Part shown: positions 25,096 through 32,890 of the stretch, in pieces
How positions within the stretch are numbered: the first letter of the stretch is position 1
Layout of the letters: every line of letters begins with the position of its first letter
Source of the DNA: Bog-473 sp963777485
GTDB lineage: Bacteria; Actinomycetota; Acidimicrobiia; Acidimicrobiales; RAAP-2
DNA length: 64,000 nucleotides
Direction: 5' to 3'
NCBI GenBank assembly: GCA_963777485.1
Contig: CAVZQP010000004.1
Span: 62,001-126,000 of the forward strand
Notes under the pieces: model-generated
Database searches by the model: none
Told to the model about the DNA's origin: nothing
Seen by the model: the letters and a program-made list of their open reading frames with translations, nothing else
Position numbers and translations under genes: made by a program

Positions 25096-27482
25096 GGAAC
25101 GTGATCGCTCCAAATCCAGTCCGTGATCTCGGGGGAGTCCTCTCCATTCCTTCGCGTGTAATCGCGGGCCCGCAGTCGTGCGTCTTGCATTTCCTGACGA
25201 AGGGCGGCCGCCTGCTCTCCGAGGTCCGGAACGCGGTCGATGACGTCGATGACCAAGTGAAAGCGATCGAGGTCGTTCAGCATCGTCATGTCGAAGGGGG
25301 TCGTTGTTGTGCCCTCCTCCCGATAGCCTCGGACATGCAGGTTGTCGTGGTTCGCGCGGCGGTAGGTGAGTCGGTGAACGAGCCACGGATAGCCGTGGTA
25401 AGCGAAGATCACGGGCCGGTCGATCGTGAAGAGTTCGTCGAACTCGATATCCGAGAGGCCATGCGGATGCGAAGCCTGATCGCTGAGGCGCATGAGATCG
25501 ACCACATTGACGACCCTCACCCGTAGCGATGGGAGGTGTTGCCGCAGAAGGTGGGCCGCAGCAACGGTCTCGAGTGTCGGTACGTCCCCCGCACAGGCGA
25601 GGACGACATCGGGATGCGTGCCCGCGTCGTTGCTGGCCCATTCAAAGATGCCGAGCCCCCTTGTGCAGTGCGCCACGGCATCCTCCATCGACAGGTAGGT
25701 GAGGGCCGGCTGCTTGCCAGCGACGATCAGGTTGACGTAGTCGCGGCTCCTCAAGCAGTGGTCAGCCACTGAGAGGAGCGTGTTGGCGTCGGGCGGAAGG
25801 TAGATCCGTACCCGGTCCGAGTTCTTGTTCACCAGGTGGTCGATGAAGCCGGTGTCCTGGTGAGAGAAGCCGTTGTGGTCCTGGCGCCAGACGTGGCTCG
25901 AGAGTAGGTAGTTCAGCGACCCGATCGGTCGGCGCCAAGGGATGCTCTGGCAGGTCTTCAGCCACTTGGCGTGCTGGTTGAGCATGGAGTCGACGATCGG
26001 GACGAATGCCTCGTAGCAGTTGAAGAGACCGTGGCGGCCGGTGAGGAGGTACCCCTCCAACCACCCTTCGCAGAGGTGCTCGCTCAAGACCTCCATGACC
26101 CGACCTTGCGAGGCGAGGTGCTCGTCGGTCGCGTGAATGTCGGCCTCCCAGACGCGATCGGTCGCTTCGAACACGGCGCCGAGCCGGTTCGAGACTGTCT
26201 CGTCGGGTCCGACGAGTCGGAAGGTGGTCGGATTCGCCTTGATCACGTCTCGAAGCAGTTCGCCGAGCACCCTCGTCGGTTCCACCCGAACCGAGCCCGG
26301 CCGCACCACAGGCACCGCGTAGTCGGTGAAGTCGGGCACGGTGAGGTCCTTGAGCAGCAGTCCGCCGTTGGCGTGGGGGTTCGAGCCCATGCGTCGGGTG
26401 CCCGACGGCGTGAGCGCGGCCAGCTCGGGCCGAAGGCGTCCTGCGCCGTCGAAGAGCTCCTCGGGCCGGTAGCTCCGCATCCAGGCGTCGAGGATTGCCA
26501 GGTGCTCGGGATTCGTCCGGACGTCGCCCACTGGCACCTGGTGGGACCGGAACGTGCCCTCCACCGGCAATCCGTCCACCACCTTGGGACCCGTCCAGCC
26601 TTTCGGTGTGCGTATGACGAGCATGGGCCAGACGGGACGACGGCCCGTCGGGTTGTGGCGCCGGGCCGCGCTCTGGATGTCCGCAATCTCGTCCAGGGCT
26701 CGATCGAGCGCAGCGACCATCTGCTCGTGCACGTCCAAGGGGTCATCGCCGGCGACGAAGATCGGGCTGTGGCCGTAGCCCTCGAGCAACCATCGCAGCT
26801 CGTCGTCGCCGATCCGAGCCAGCACGGTCGGGTTGGCGATCTTGTAACCGTTGAGATGGAGGATCGGCAGCACCGCACCATCCCCGATCGGATCGAGGAA
26901 TTTGTTGGAGTGCCAGGAAGCCGCCAGTGGCGCCGTCTCTGCCTCTCCATCGCCGATGACACAGGCCACGATGAGATCTGGATTGTCGAAGGCCGCTCCG
27001 TAAGCGTGCACGAGCGAGTAACCGAGTTCGCCCCCCTCGTTGATCGACCCCGGGGTCCCCGGGGAAACGTGACTCGGGATCCCGCCCGGGAAAGAGAATT
27101 GGCGGAAGAGCTGCCGGAGGCCCTGCTCGTCCTGGGTGATGTGAGGGTAGAACTCGCTGTAAGTCCCCTCGAGGTATGTGTTGGCGACGATGCCTGGGCC
27201 CCCGTGACCGGGCCCGGTCACGTAGATCATGTCGAGGCCTCGGGAGACGATGACACGGTTGAGGTGGGCGTAAATCAGATTGAGCCCCGGCGTCGTCCCG
27301 AAATGTCCCATCAGACGTGGCTTGACGTGCTCCGCTCGCAGCGGTTCCCGTAGCAACGGGTTGTCGAGGAGGTAGATCTGCCCGACTGAGCAATAGTTGG
27401 CGGCCCGCCAGAAGGCGTCGATGGCACGGAGTTCCTCCGCGCCCGGTACAGCGCCAGTCTCCTCATCTCCAGCTCGGAGCAT
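25092..27482 (-). CDS. xfp: Xylulose-5-phosphate/fructose-6-phosphate phosphoketolase
   Basis: 796 residues, full length. A thiamine-diphosphate enzyme: YVTGPGHGGPG, ACVIGDGEAETAP (the Gly-Asp-Gly metal/TPP motif), and WRQDHNGFSHQDTGF. It splits xylulose-5-P (or fructose-6-P) with phosphate into acetyl phosphate and glyceraldehyde-3-P (or erythrose-4-P). With AckA downstream and a GAPDH at 38972 this makes a redox-light route to ATP. 27 bp separate it from the upstream CBS gene, so it is within the USP-led operon. Confidence 0.95.
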   Translation of the reverse strand: MLRAGDEETGAVPGAEELRAIDAFWRAANYCSVGQIYLLDNPLLREPLRAEHVKPRLMGHFGTTPGLNLIYAHLNRVIVSRGLDMIYVTGPGHGGPGIVANTYLEGTYSEFYPHITQDEQGLRQLFRQFSFPGGIPSHVSPGTPGSINEGGELGYSLVHAYGAAFDNPDLIVACVIGDGEAETAPLAASWHSNKFLDPIGDGAVLPILHLNGYKIANPTVLARIGDDELRWLLEGYGHSPIFVAGDDPLDVHEQMVAALDRALDEIADIQSAARRHNPTGRRPVWPMLVIRTPKGWTGPKVVDGLPVEGTFRSHQVPVGDVRTNPEHLAILDAWMRSYRPEELFDGAGRLRPELAALTPSGTRRMGSNPHANGGLLLKDLTVPDFTDYAVPVVRPGSVRVEPTRVLGELLRDVIKANPTTFRLVGPDETVSNRLGAVFEATDRVWEADIHATDEHLASQGRVMEVLSEHLCEGWLEGYLLTGRHGLFNCYEAFVPIVDSMLNQHAKWLKTCQSIPWRRPIGSLNYLLSSHVWRQDHNGFSHQDTGFIDHLVNKNSDRVRIYLPPDANTLLSVADHCLRSRDYVNLIVAGKQPALTYLSMEDAVAHCTRGLGIFEWASNDAGTHPDVVLACAGDVPTLETVAAAHLLRQHLPSLRVRVVNVVDLMRLSDQASHPHGLSDIEFDELFTIDRPVIFAYHGYPWLVHRLTYRRANHDNLHVRGYREEGTTTTPFDMTMLNDLDRFHLVIDVIDRVPDLGEQAAALRQEMQDARLRARDYTRRNGEDSPEITDWIWSDHVP

Positions 27483-27509
27483 CGAGCCTCCTGGCTGCGC
27501 AGGCGGGCG

Positions 27510-27932
27510 TTATCGGGGAACTGGGAGGACGATATCCGCGACCGGGGTGGTCACGGCCGCCAGCTCGACGACCAGCCACACGAGGAGGTCATCGACGGTG
27601 ATGATCCCGGCCACGTCGGACTCCTCGAGCACCGGAAGCCGGCGTACGCCGGCTCGGCGTAAGACCGCCAAGGCTTCGATGAGGTCGTCGGAGCCCTGAA
27701 CGGTAACGGGTGTTTCTGTCATGACCTGTTCCACATGCTGCTCAGCTCCGAATCCTTGAGCGAATCCTCGCACCACGAGGTCCCGATCTGTCACGATTCC
27801 AACGAGCTCGTCTCCGGCCACCACGAGAAGGGCTCCGACCCCATGCCGTTGCATGAGCGCTGCGGCTTCGCCGATTCTGCATTGTGGTGGCACCGTGACC
27901 GGAGCCTTACGAAGGCATTCCCTTACGAGCAT
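27510..27932 (-). CDS. Tandem CBS-domain protein
   Basis: 140 residues from ATG 27932, which has GGAGGAGG upstream. Two CBS motifs: residues ~10-60 (VTVPPQCRIGEAAALMQRHG, GDELVGIVTDRDLV) and ~75-130 (TVQGSDDLIEALAVLRRAG, LPVLEESDVAGIITVDDLL). CBS pairs bind adenosyl nucleotides. Similar small CBS proteins (hypoxic response protein 1) are DosR targets in mycobacteria; the operon position fits. It may report energy charge to phosphoketolase or another partner, but that is inference. Confidence 0.9.
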   Translation of the reverse strand: MLVRECLRKAPVTVPPQCRIGEAAALMQRHGVGALLVVAGDELVGIVTDRDLVVRGFAQGFGAEQHVEQVMTETPVTVQGSDDLIEALAVLRRAGVRRLPVLEESDVAGIITVDDLLVWLVVELAAVTTPVADIVLPVPR

Positions 27933-27984
27933 GACCAGACCTCCTCCACCGGTGTTCCGATTGATGATCCACGTCTGTCCAGCT

Positions 27985-28572
27985 TCATGATCCCTCGATT
28001 CCATCCATGCAAGAGCGCTCAACGGTCCGGCGGACCACTGCGACGGCTCTCTCGGCAACGTCCTGGGTAGTAAGGCCCTCGAGAGTGAATGGTTCGGCGG
28101 GCCGACTCGATCCTTGTTTGTTCCACATGTCGCCTTCCCAAACGGTGATGCGTCGCCAGGGCATGTCGACGTCGAGCCGTATGTATGGATTCCGGTCGAC
28201 CCGAGGGGGGAGCACGACAGGTCCTTCGAGCGACACCCACAAGATCAGTCGTTGGCCGTGTCGTCCTTCGGCGGGGCGTTCCTCAATGAGTGCTCCCCCG
28301 CCGTGGGTACTGAGCCGCTCGGCGATTTCTCCGAATGCAGGCTTCACGACCCGTTCGAATTTGCAGGCTGCCGCTCGGGCAAAACGGTTCTGATCTAACA
28401 AGGTGGCGCGCACATGGGCAGCTTGCTCTTCCAGTCGACGGGCGTAAGTCGCCAAGAGATCATCGATGGCCTGGAAGCTGACATCGTCGTGGGCGGTCTC
28501 CGCCCCCGCTCCGCATTGTGGAGTCTCGGAGCGCACGGGGGAAGGAGTCGTATCACTCACCGATAACGTCAT
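27985..28572 (-). CDS. Unrecognised soluble protein in USP-phosphoketolase operon
   Basis: 195 residues, 5 bp after the upstream USP stop. The N-terminal 60 residues are helical (FQAIDDLLATYARRLEEQAA). The remainder has alternating strands with many Arg and Trp (LILWVSLEGPVVLPPRVDRN, DMPWRRITVWEGDMWNKQ). No signal peptide or membrane helix. I do not recognise the family; the position between a USP and a CBS gene suggests a stress-related role. Confidence 0.75.
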   Translation of the reverse strand: MTLSVSDTTPSPVRSETPQCGAGAETAHDDVSFQAIDDLLATYARRLEEQAAHVRATLLDQNRFARAAACKFERVVKPAFGEIAERLSTHGGGALIEERPAEGRHGQRLILWVSLEGPVVLPPRVDRNPYIRLDVDMPWRRITVWEGDMWNKQGSSRPAEPFTLEGLTTQDVAERAVAVVRRTVERSCMDGIEGS

Positions 28573-28577
28573 GGCCG

Positions 28578-29045
28578 TCAGCGCACCACGATCGTGGTGC
28601 AGGTCGCGTGGTGCAGGACGTACTCAGACACAGAACCCAAAAGGAGTCCCGTCAGTTCGTGGTGGCCGCGCGTGCCGACCACGAGTGCGGTAGCGCCTTC
28701 GCTGATTCGAGTAAGAGCCCGTCCCGGCGTGTCCAGCACGGTCTCGCCCTTGACGACGACAGTGGGCTCGAGTTCTTCGGCTTGGCGAAGAGCATCGGCG
28801 ACGATTGCCTCGGCTGATTCACGGTAGAGACCGACGGGCACGACCAAGCCCACTCCGGTGGGCATCTCCATGTACACGCTCACCACGTGGAGGATGGCGG
28901 CCCACCGGAAAGCCTCCTTCGCGGCGAACGCGACGGCACGCGTGGCGCACGTCGAGCCGTCGATGCCCACGACGATGCGAAGCTCGTCTCTGGCCTGTGC
29001 GTTCAGGTCGTTCGTTTCCATTGCCATTCTCCTCGGAATCGCCAT
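28578..29045 (-). CDS. Universal stress protein 2, operon leader
   Basis: 155 residues from ATG 29045 (GGAGGG upstream); ATG 29021 with GAGGAG is an alternative and gives 147. USP core: LRIVVGIDGSTCATRAVAFA and the ATP signature GTRGHHELTGLLLGS. It is the first of five genes running to acetate kinase with short gaps or overlaps. A GGTCCT/GGGAGG box lies 43 nt upstream of 29045. Confidence 0.9.
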   Translation of the reverse strand: MAIPRRMAMETNDLNAQARDELRIVVGIDGSTCATRAVAFAAKEAFRWAAILHVVSVYMEMPTGVGLVVPVGLYRESAEAIVADALRQAEELEPTVVVKGETVLDTPGRALTRISEGATALVVGTRGHHELTGLLLGSVSEYVLHHATCTTIVVR

Positions 29046-29088
29046 CTGAGGCACCCTCCATCCTCCCAGCGTCCGGCCCTGCCGGCGT

Positions 29089-29104
29089 AGGGAGGAAGGT
29101 CCTG
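29089..29104 (-). promoter_or_regulatory. DosR-type box before USP-phosphoketolase operon
   Basis: AGGGAGG-AA-GGTCCTG on the plus strand. It lies 43 nt from ATG 29045 or 67 nt from ATG 29021. The whole operon to 24001 would be under it. Confidence 0.6.
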
Positions 29105-29230
29105 AGGAACAGGGAAAACACTCCTTGGGTACGGCTTGTCTTGAGGAGTCGGCGACTTCGGCCTTGACCGACAAGCGCCAGCGGGTCGAGGACAGGTCAG
29201 GGGAGTGAGCCGGACGCGCCTCGGACCGGA

Positions 29231-29246
29231 TGGGACCTTGGTCCCG
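29231..29246 (+). promoter_or_regulatory. DosR-type box, perfect palindrome
   Basis: TGGGACC-TT-GGTCCCG. The 14-bp core GGGACC-2 nt-GGTCCC is the closest in the window to the mycobacterial DosR core. It lies 100 nt before GTG 29347. Confidence 0.7.
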
Positions 29247-29346
29247 TCCGGTTCATGACGATCTTCCGTGGTGGACTCGGCCAGAGGAGCAGTATTTTCG
29301 GGATGCGCCGGTCGCCGCTCAGGGGGTGCCGAGAAGGGAGTGGGCC

Positions 29347-29796
29347 GTGACGAGCACAGGCTTCGAACACACGAGCGAGAAAATCGTGGTCGGCATCGAC
29401 GGATCTCCCGCTTCGATCACTGCGCTGCGGTGGGCTGCCCGATACGCGTCCATGACGGGCGAGACGGTGGAGGTCATCGTCGTCTGGGATTGGTACAGGA
29501 GCCCCGGTTGGTACACACCGATCCTCGCCGGACTCGATCCGGAAGGTGACGCGCAACACGTCCTCGAGAAGTCCCTCATCGAAATCATGTCCGAGTGGCC
29601 CCACTTGTCCATGACGAGTCAGGTGGTTGAGGGAAACCCGTCCCCGATCCTCACCGAGGCATCCAAAGGCGCGTCCCTGCTCGTAGTCGGCAGCCGAGGA
29701 CACGGCGAGTTCGCCGGGATGCTCCTGGGCTCGGTCAGCGAATATTGCGTCACGCACGCCCATTGCCCGGTCCTCGTCATTCGCGGTGACCAGTGA
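29347..29796 (+). CDS. Universal stress protein 3
   Basis: 149 residues from GTG 29347 (AAGGGAG upstream, 7-nt spacer). USP core IVVGIDGSPASITALRWAAR and ATP signature GSRGHGEFAGMLLGS. Close paralogue of USP 1 at 4146. The promoter contains the perfect GGGACC palindrome at 29231, leaving an untranslated leader of perhaps 65 nt more than at other boxed genes. Confidence 0.93.
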   Translation: MTSTGFEHTSEKIVVGIDGSPASITALRWAARYASMTGETVEVIVVWDWYRSPGWYTPILAGLDPEGDAQHVLEKSLIEIMSEWPHLSMTSQVVEGNPSPILTEASKGASLLVVGSRGHGEFAGMLLGSVSEYCVTHAHCPVLVIRGDQ

Positions 29797-29833
29797 GGGG
29801 ACACGTCGACCCAGACGGGCTTTTCGGAGAACG

Positions 29834-30283
29834 TCAGGGCAATTCGGAGGGATAGGCCAGAGCCGCCCGTCCGGCCTTGTCCATTGGCACGATGGCGAGG
29901 GGCGCTTCAGACGTCTCCGCCAGCTCGAGGCTGGTGCTGCCCAGGGTCAGCCCCGCGTGCTTCCCGGCACCCCTGGTGCCGACCACGAGCAGGTCTGCCG
30001 AAGTTGGCGGGCTGGCCACGCGGATCATGACAGAACAGGGGTCGCCGTCGAGGGCCATCCATTGCACGCGAGCAGGTTCCATGCCGACTGAAGAAGCGAT
30101 TTCTAGCGGAACGTTGCCGTCTGGCCGAGTTTGAGAGATGTCGGCGCCTTCGAGAAGGCCGATCGCATGCACCACCACAAGTTGGGCACCGACCGAGACG
30201 GCGAGTTCTGCGGCCCAGCAAACGGCCAATTCGGAGTCCGGAGACCCGTCGTAGCCGACGGCGATCGTTCTCAGTGCAGCCAC
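29834..30283 (-). CDS. Universal stress protein 4
   Basis: 149 residues from GTG 30283 (GGGAGG 5 nt upstream); GTG 30289 is also possible. USP core TIAVGYDGSPDSELAVCWAA and ATP signature GTRGAGKHAGLTLGS. More distant from USPs 1 and 3. It is tail-to-tail with USP 3 and divergent from the HTH-flavoprotein at 30488. A weak GGGACG half-site at 30326-30341 is 36 nt from GTG 30289. Confidence 0.92.
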   Translation of the reverse strand: MAALRTIAVGYDGSPDSELAVCWAAELAVSVGAQLVVVHAIGLLEGADISQTRPDGNVPLEIASSVGMEPARVQWMALDGDPCSVMIRVASPPTSADLLVVGTRGAGKHAGLTLGSTSLELAETSEAPLAIVPMDKAGRAALAYPSELP

Positions 30284-30436
30284 TTCCACCTCCCGTTCGT
30301 TCTTCTCAGAGCGTATTTGCCTGCTGGGACGTGAAGGTAGGGCCGGGGTCCCCGGTCCGGGGCGCGTCTTCAGCCGGGTCAACGCCGTGCGTCGAGCTTG
30401 ATCTCGGCGTATCTGAAGAGCAAAGTCTTGGTCCGA

Positions 30437-30452
30437 AGGGACGTTTCTCCCT
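30437..30452 (+). promoter_or_regulatory. DosR-type box before HTH-flavoprotein 2
   Basis: AGGGACG-TT-TCTCCCT, ending exactly 35 nt before ATG 30488. Same distance and centre as the box of the paralogous gene at 21377. Confidence 0.75.
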
Positions 30453-30487
30453 AACTCAGCTACCGATTGGTAGCTCAGACTGAGGGT

Positions 30488-31171
30488 ATGAGCACGGGAA
30501 CCGAAGCCGCTATGACCCAACAGAGCGACCTGGCTCGCCGGGTGGCACAGCGCCGCACCGAACTGGGAATGTCCATCGACGAACTCGCACAGCGTGCCGG
30601 CATCGACCCCACATACATGAGGTACTTCGAGCAGAGCGCTGACGCACGACTGAGCGCGGGTTCCCTCAATCTTCTCGCACTCGTCCTGGACACGAGCCCA
30701 GCGGAACTTCTGGGATCAGAGTTCCATGTTCCCCACGGGAGAGGGCGCGCCGGCCGTCATCCCTCCCTTGAGATCCTCACGGAGGAGCAGTGCAGGGCTC
30801 ACCTCGCGGTAGGAGGAGTCGGACGGCTGCTGTTCACCTCAGAGCGGGGAGCCGTCGCCCTGCCGGTCAATTTTGAGTTCACCGAGGGTCAGATCGTGTT
30901 GAGCACGGATGAGAGGAAAGCGGCTCTGCTCGAGGCGCTACCCGCCGTTGGCTTTGAGGTCGATCGAGTTGATGACGTCATGAGTGAGGGTTGGAGCGTC
31001 TTAGTGAGTGGTCGGGCGCGAGTGGTCGATGACCCCGAAGAGTTGCATCGCCTCTCTTCGCTCGATCTCGAAGCGTGGGCCGGTGGCGATCGCCACTCCC
31101 TGACCTGTATTACGCCCACCGAGATCACGGGACGCGTGATCGTTCATCACTCCCCCCCGGATGAAGATTGA
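30488..31171 (+). CDS. XRE helix-turn-helix fused to PPOX-like flavin/F420-binding domain, copy 2
   Basis: 227 residues from ATG 30488. Same architecture as the gene at 21377: HTH (LARRVAQRRTELGMSIDELA, AGIDPTYMRYFEQ), then a split barrel (CRAHLAVGGVGRLLFTSERG, VGFEVDRVDDVMSEGWSVLV). Copy 1 carries an extra basic tail missing here. Both copies have the same promoter box at the same distance, consistent with duplication of gene and promoter. Monocistronic, followed by the glycosyltransferase at 31325. Confidence 0.87.
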   Translation: MSTGTEAAMTQQSDLARRVAQRRTELGMSIDELAQRAGIDPTYMRYFEQSADARLSAGSLNLLALVLDTSPAELLGSEFHVPHGRGRAGRHPSLEILTEEQCRAHLAVGGVGRLLFTSERGAVALPVNFEFTEGQIVLSTDERKAALLEALPAVGFEVDRVDDVMSEGWSVLVSGRARVVDDPEELHRLSSLDLEAWAGGDRHSLTCITPTEITGRVIVHHSPPDED

Positions 31172-31281
31172 TCGTTGTGCCGTAGATCCGATAACGGGGA
31201 TTGAACGCCGAGCAGCCGCCAGAAGACGGTGACCGGCCCTCAATCTTGAGGTGATCTCCTGATTCGTCTCCGTATCTCCTC

Positions 31282-31297
31282 GGGGACTTTGGCCCCT
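31282..31297 (+). promoter_or_regulatory. DosR-type box before trehalose synthase-like gene
   Basis: GGGGACT-TT-GGCCCCT. Twelve of 14 core positions agree with GGGACC-TT-GGTCCC. It ends 27 nt before GTG 31325. Confidence 0.55.
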
Positions 31298-31324
31298 CCG
31301 GGATCGGTAAGGCAAGATTGGGGG

Positions 31325-32716
31325 GTGGCCGCGCCTCGGGACATCGAGGTGACCGCCATTGATCCACGGCGTCTAGCCCCTCTCATCGGGGCTTCGCGTC
31401 TGAGCAACCTCATCGACGCTGCCGCCGAGGCGCGAGTGGCTCTCGGCGGGGCCACGGTGTGGAACATCAGCTCGACGTCGGTTGGCGGTGGCGTCGCCGA
31501 GATGTTGCACAACCTCGTCGGGTATTCCATCAGTAGCGGCATCGATGCCCGATGGGTCGTCGTTGCAGGCGATGAGGGATTCTTCAAGGTCACCAAGCGC
31601 ATTCACAATCGGATTCATGGATTCGCAGGCGACGACGGAGCCCTGAGCTCGAACGAAACCGCGCTCTACGAGTCGATCATGGAACGCAACGCGGCCGCAC
31701 TTGCGAGCCGAGTGAACGAAGGTGACGTGGTGGTCTTGCACGACCCGCAGACCGTCGGTCTGGCCCGTGCGATTGCTCAGCGTGGCGCCCGGGTGGTATG
31801 GCGCTGTCACATCGGCGCGGATCGCCCCAACCGCTACACCGAAGAGGCATGGGAGTTCTTGAAGCCCTACCTCGATCACTGTGGTGCATTCGTCTTCTCA
31901 CATCGCGGGTTCGTCCCTCAACTGATCTCAGACTCAGGGTCGGACGTCTACGTGATTGCTCCCTCGATCGATCCTTTCGCTACGAAGAACCGGCCCTTGC
32001 GTCTTGCCCAGGTGGACAAACTCTTGGTGAGGGTGGGCTTGTTGGATGGCCCAACTGATTCTGGGCCACCGCCCGAGGCGATCTTTGGTGGAGCGGGGCC
32101 CGTGTCACGGGACGATCGTGTGGTTGTGCAAGTGTCACGTTGGGACCACCTCAAGGACATGCAAGGTGTCCTCCAGGGGTTTGCTGCGATTGTCGAAGGC
32201 AAAGATGACCTGCGGCTTGCACTTGTGGGTCCGGAGGTGAATTCGGTTTCGGACGATCCTGAAAGCGCTCTGGTTCTCGCTGAGTGCATGACTCGGTGGG
32301 AGGAATTACCAGAGAAGATCCGGAGAGCCATCCGAATAGTCGCCCTGCCGATGCACGATTTCGAACTCAACGCGCTGATGGTCAATGCGATCCAGCGTCA
32401 TGCGACGGTCGTCGTCCAGAAGAGCCTGCAGGAGGGCTTCGGCCTCACGGTAGCCGAGGCCATGTGGAAGTCCCGCCCAGTCGTAGCTTCCGCGGTTGGT
32501 GGCATCAGCGATCAGGTGACGCCCGGAACGGGGATCCTCCTGAGCGATCCTTCGGACCTGGACACCTTCGGGGCGAAATTGGCTGACCTCCTGATGAAGC
32601 CGGACGAAATGGCGGCGATGGGCCGCCGCGCCCGCGGGCGTATTCGCACGGGCTTCCTCGCCGACCGCCATCTTGTCGACTACGCGCGACTGATCGTGGA
32701 TCTGACTCAGCACTAA
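31325..32716 (+). CDS. GT4 glycosyltransferase, trehalose synthase (TreT)-like
   Basis: 463 residues from GTG 31325. N-terminal half: VWNISSTSVGGGVAEMLHNL and GDEGFFKVTKRIHNRIHG, which are hallmarks of TreT (NDP-glucose + glucose to trehalose). C-terminal GT-B half: VVQVSRWDHLKDMQGVL, then QEGFGLTVAEAMWKSRPVVA and a GG-ISDQV-GTGILL acceptor region with the retaining Glu. Trehalose is a stress protectant, and the upstream box links it to the dormancy set. Other GT4 activities, such as mannosylglucosyl transfer, are not excluded. Confidence 0.85.
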   Translation: MAAPRDIEVTAIDPRRLAPLIGASRLSNLIDAAAEARVALGGATVWNISSTSVGGGVAEMLHNLVGYSISSGIDARWVVVAGDEGFFKVTKRIHNRIHGFAGDDGALSSNETALYESIMERNAAALASRVNEGDVVVLHDPQTVGLARAIAQRGARVVWRCHIGADRPNRYTEEAWEFLKPYLDHCGAFVFSHRGFVPQLISDSGSDVYVIAPSIDPFATKNRPLRLAQVDKLLVRVGLLDGPTDSGPPPEAIFGGAGPVSRDDRVVVQVSRWDHLKDMQGVLQGFAAIVEGKDDLRLALVGPEVNSVSDDPESALVLAECMTRWEELPEKIRRAIRIVALPMHDFELNALMVNAIQRHATVVVQKSLQEGFGLTVAEAMWKSRPVVASAVGGISDQVTPGTGILLSDPSDLDTFGAKLADLLMKPDEMAAMGRRARGRIRTGFLADRHLVDYARLIVDLTQH

Positions 32717-32890
32717 GCGAATTCTCCGAGCTGCGCCCAGAACTTCAGTCCCGGTGACTGTTGCTCGCGGCTGCCCAAGGGACTGTGCTCTTCGTCCTGG
32801 CGGTGCTATCCGGTGCGGGCGTCACGCTCTCAGCTGCGTCGCGTCGCCGACAACTCCTACGGAGACGAAGTGGCGGTCCGAGGGGTTGTG

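Noticed and set aside
30341..30362. GGGGTCCCCGGTCC-like palindromic stretch as a DosR-type box
   Set aside because: It is a G/C run without the 2-nt A/T centre and not at the usual distance from either gene.
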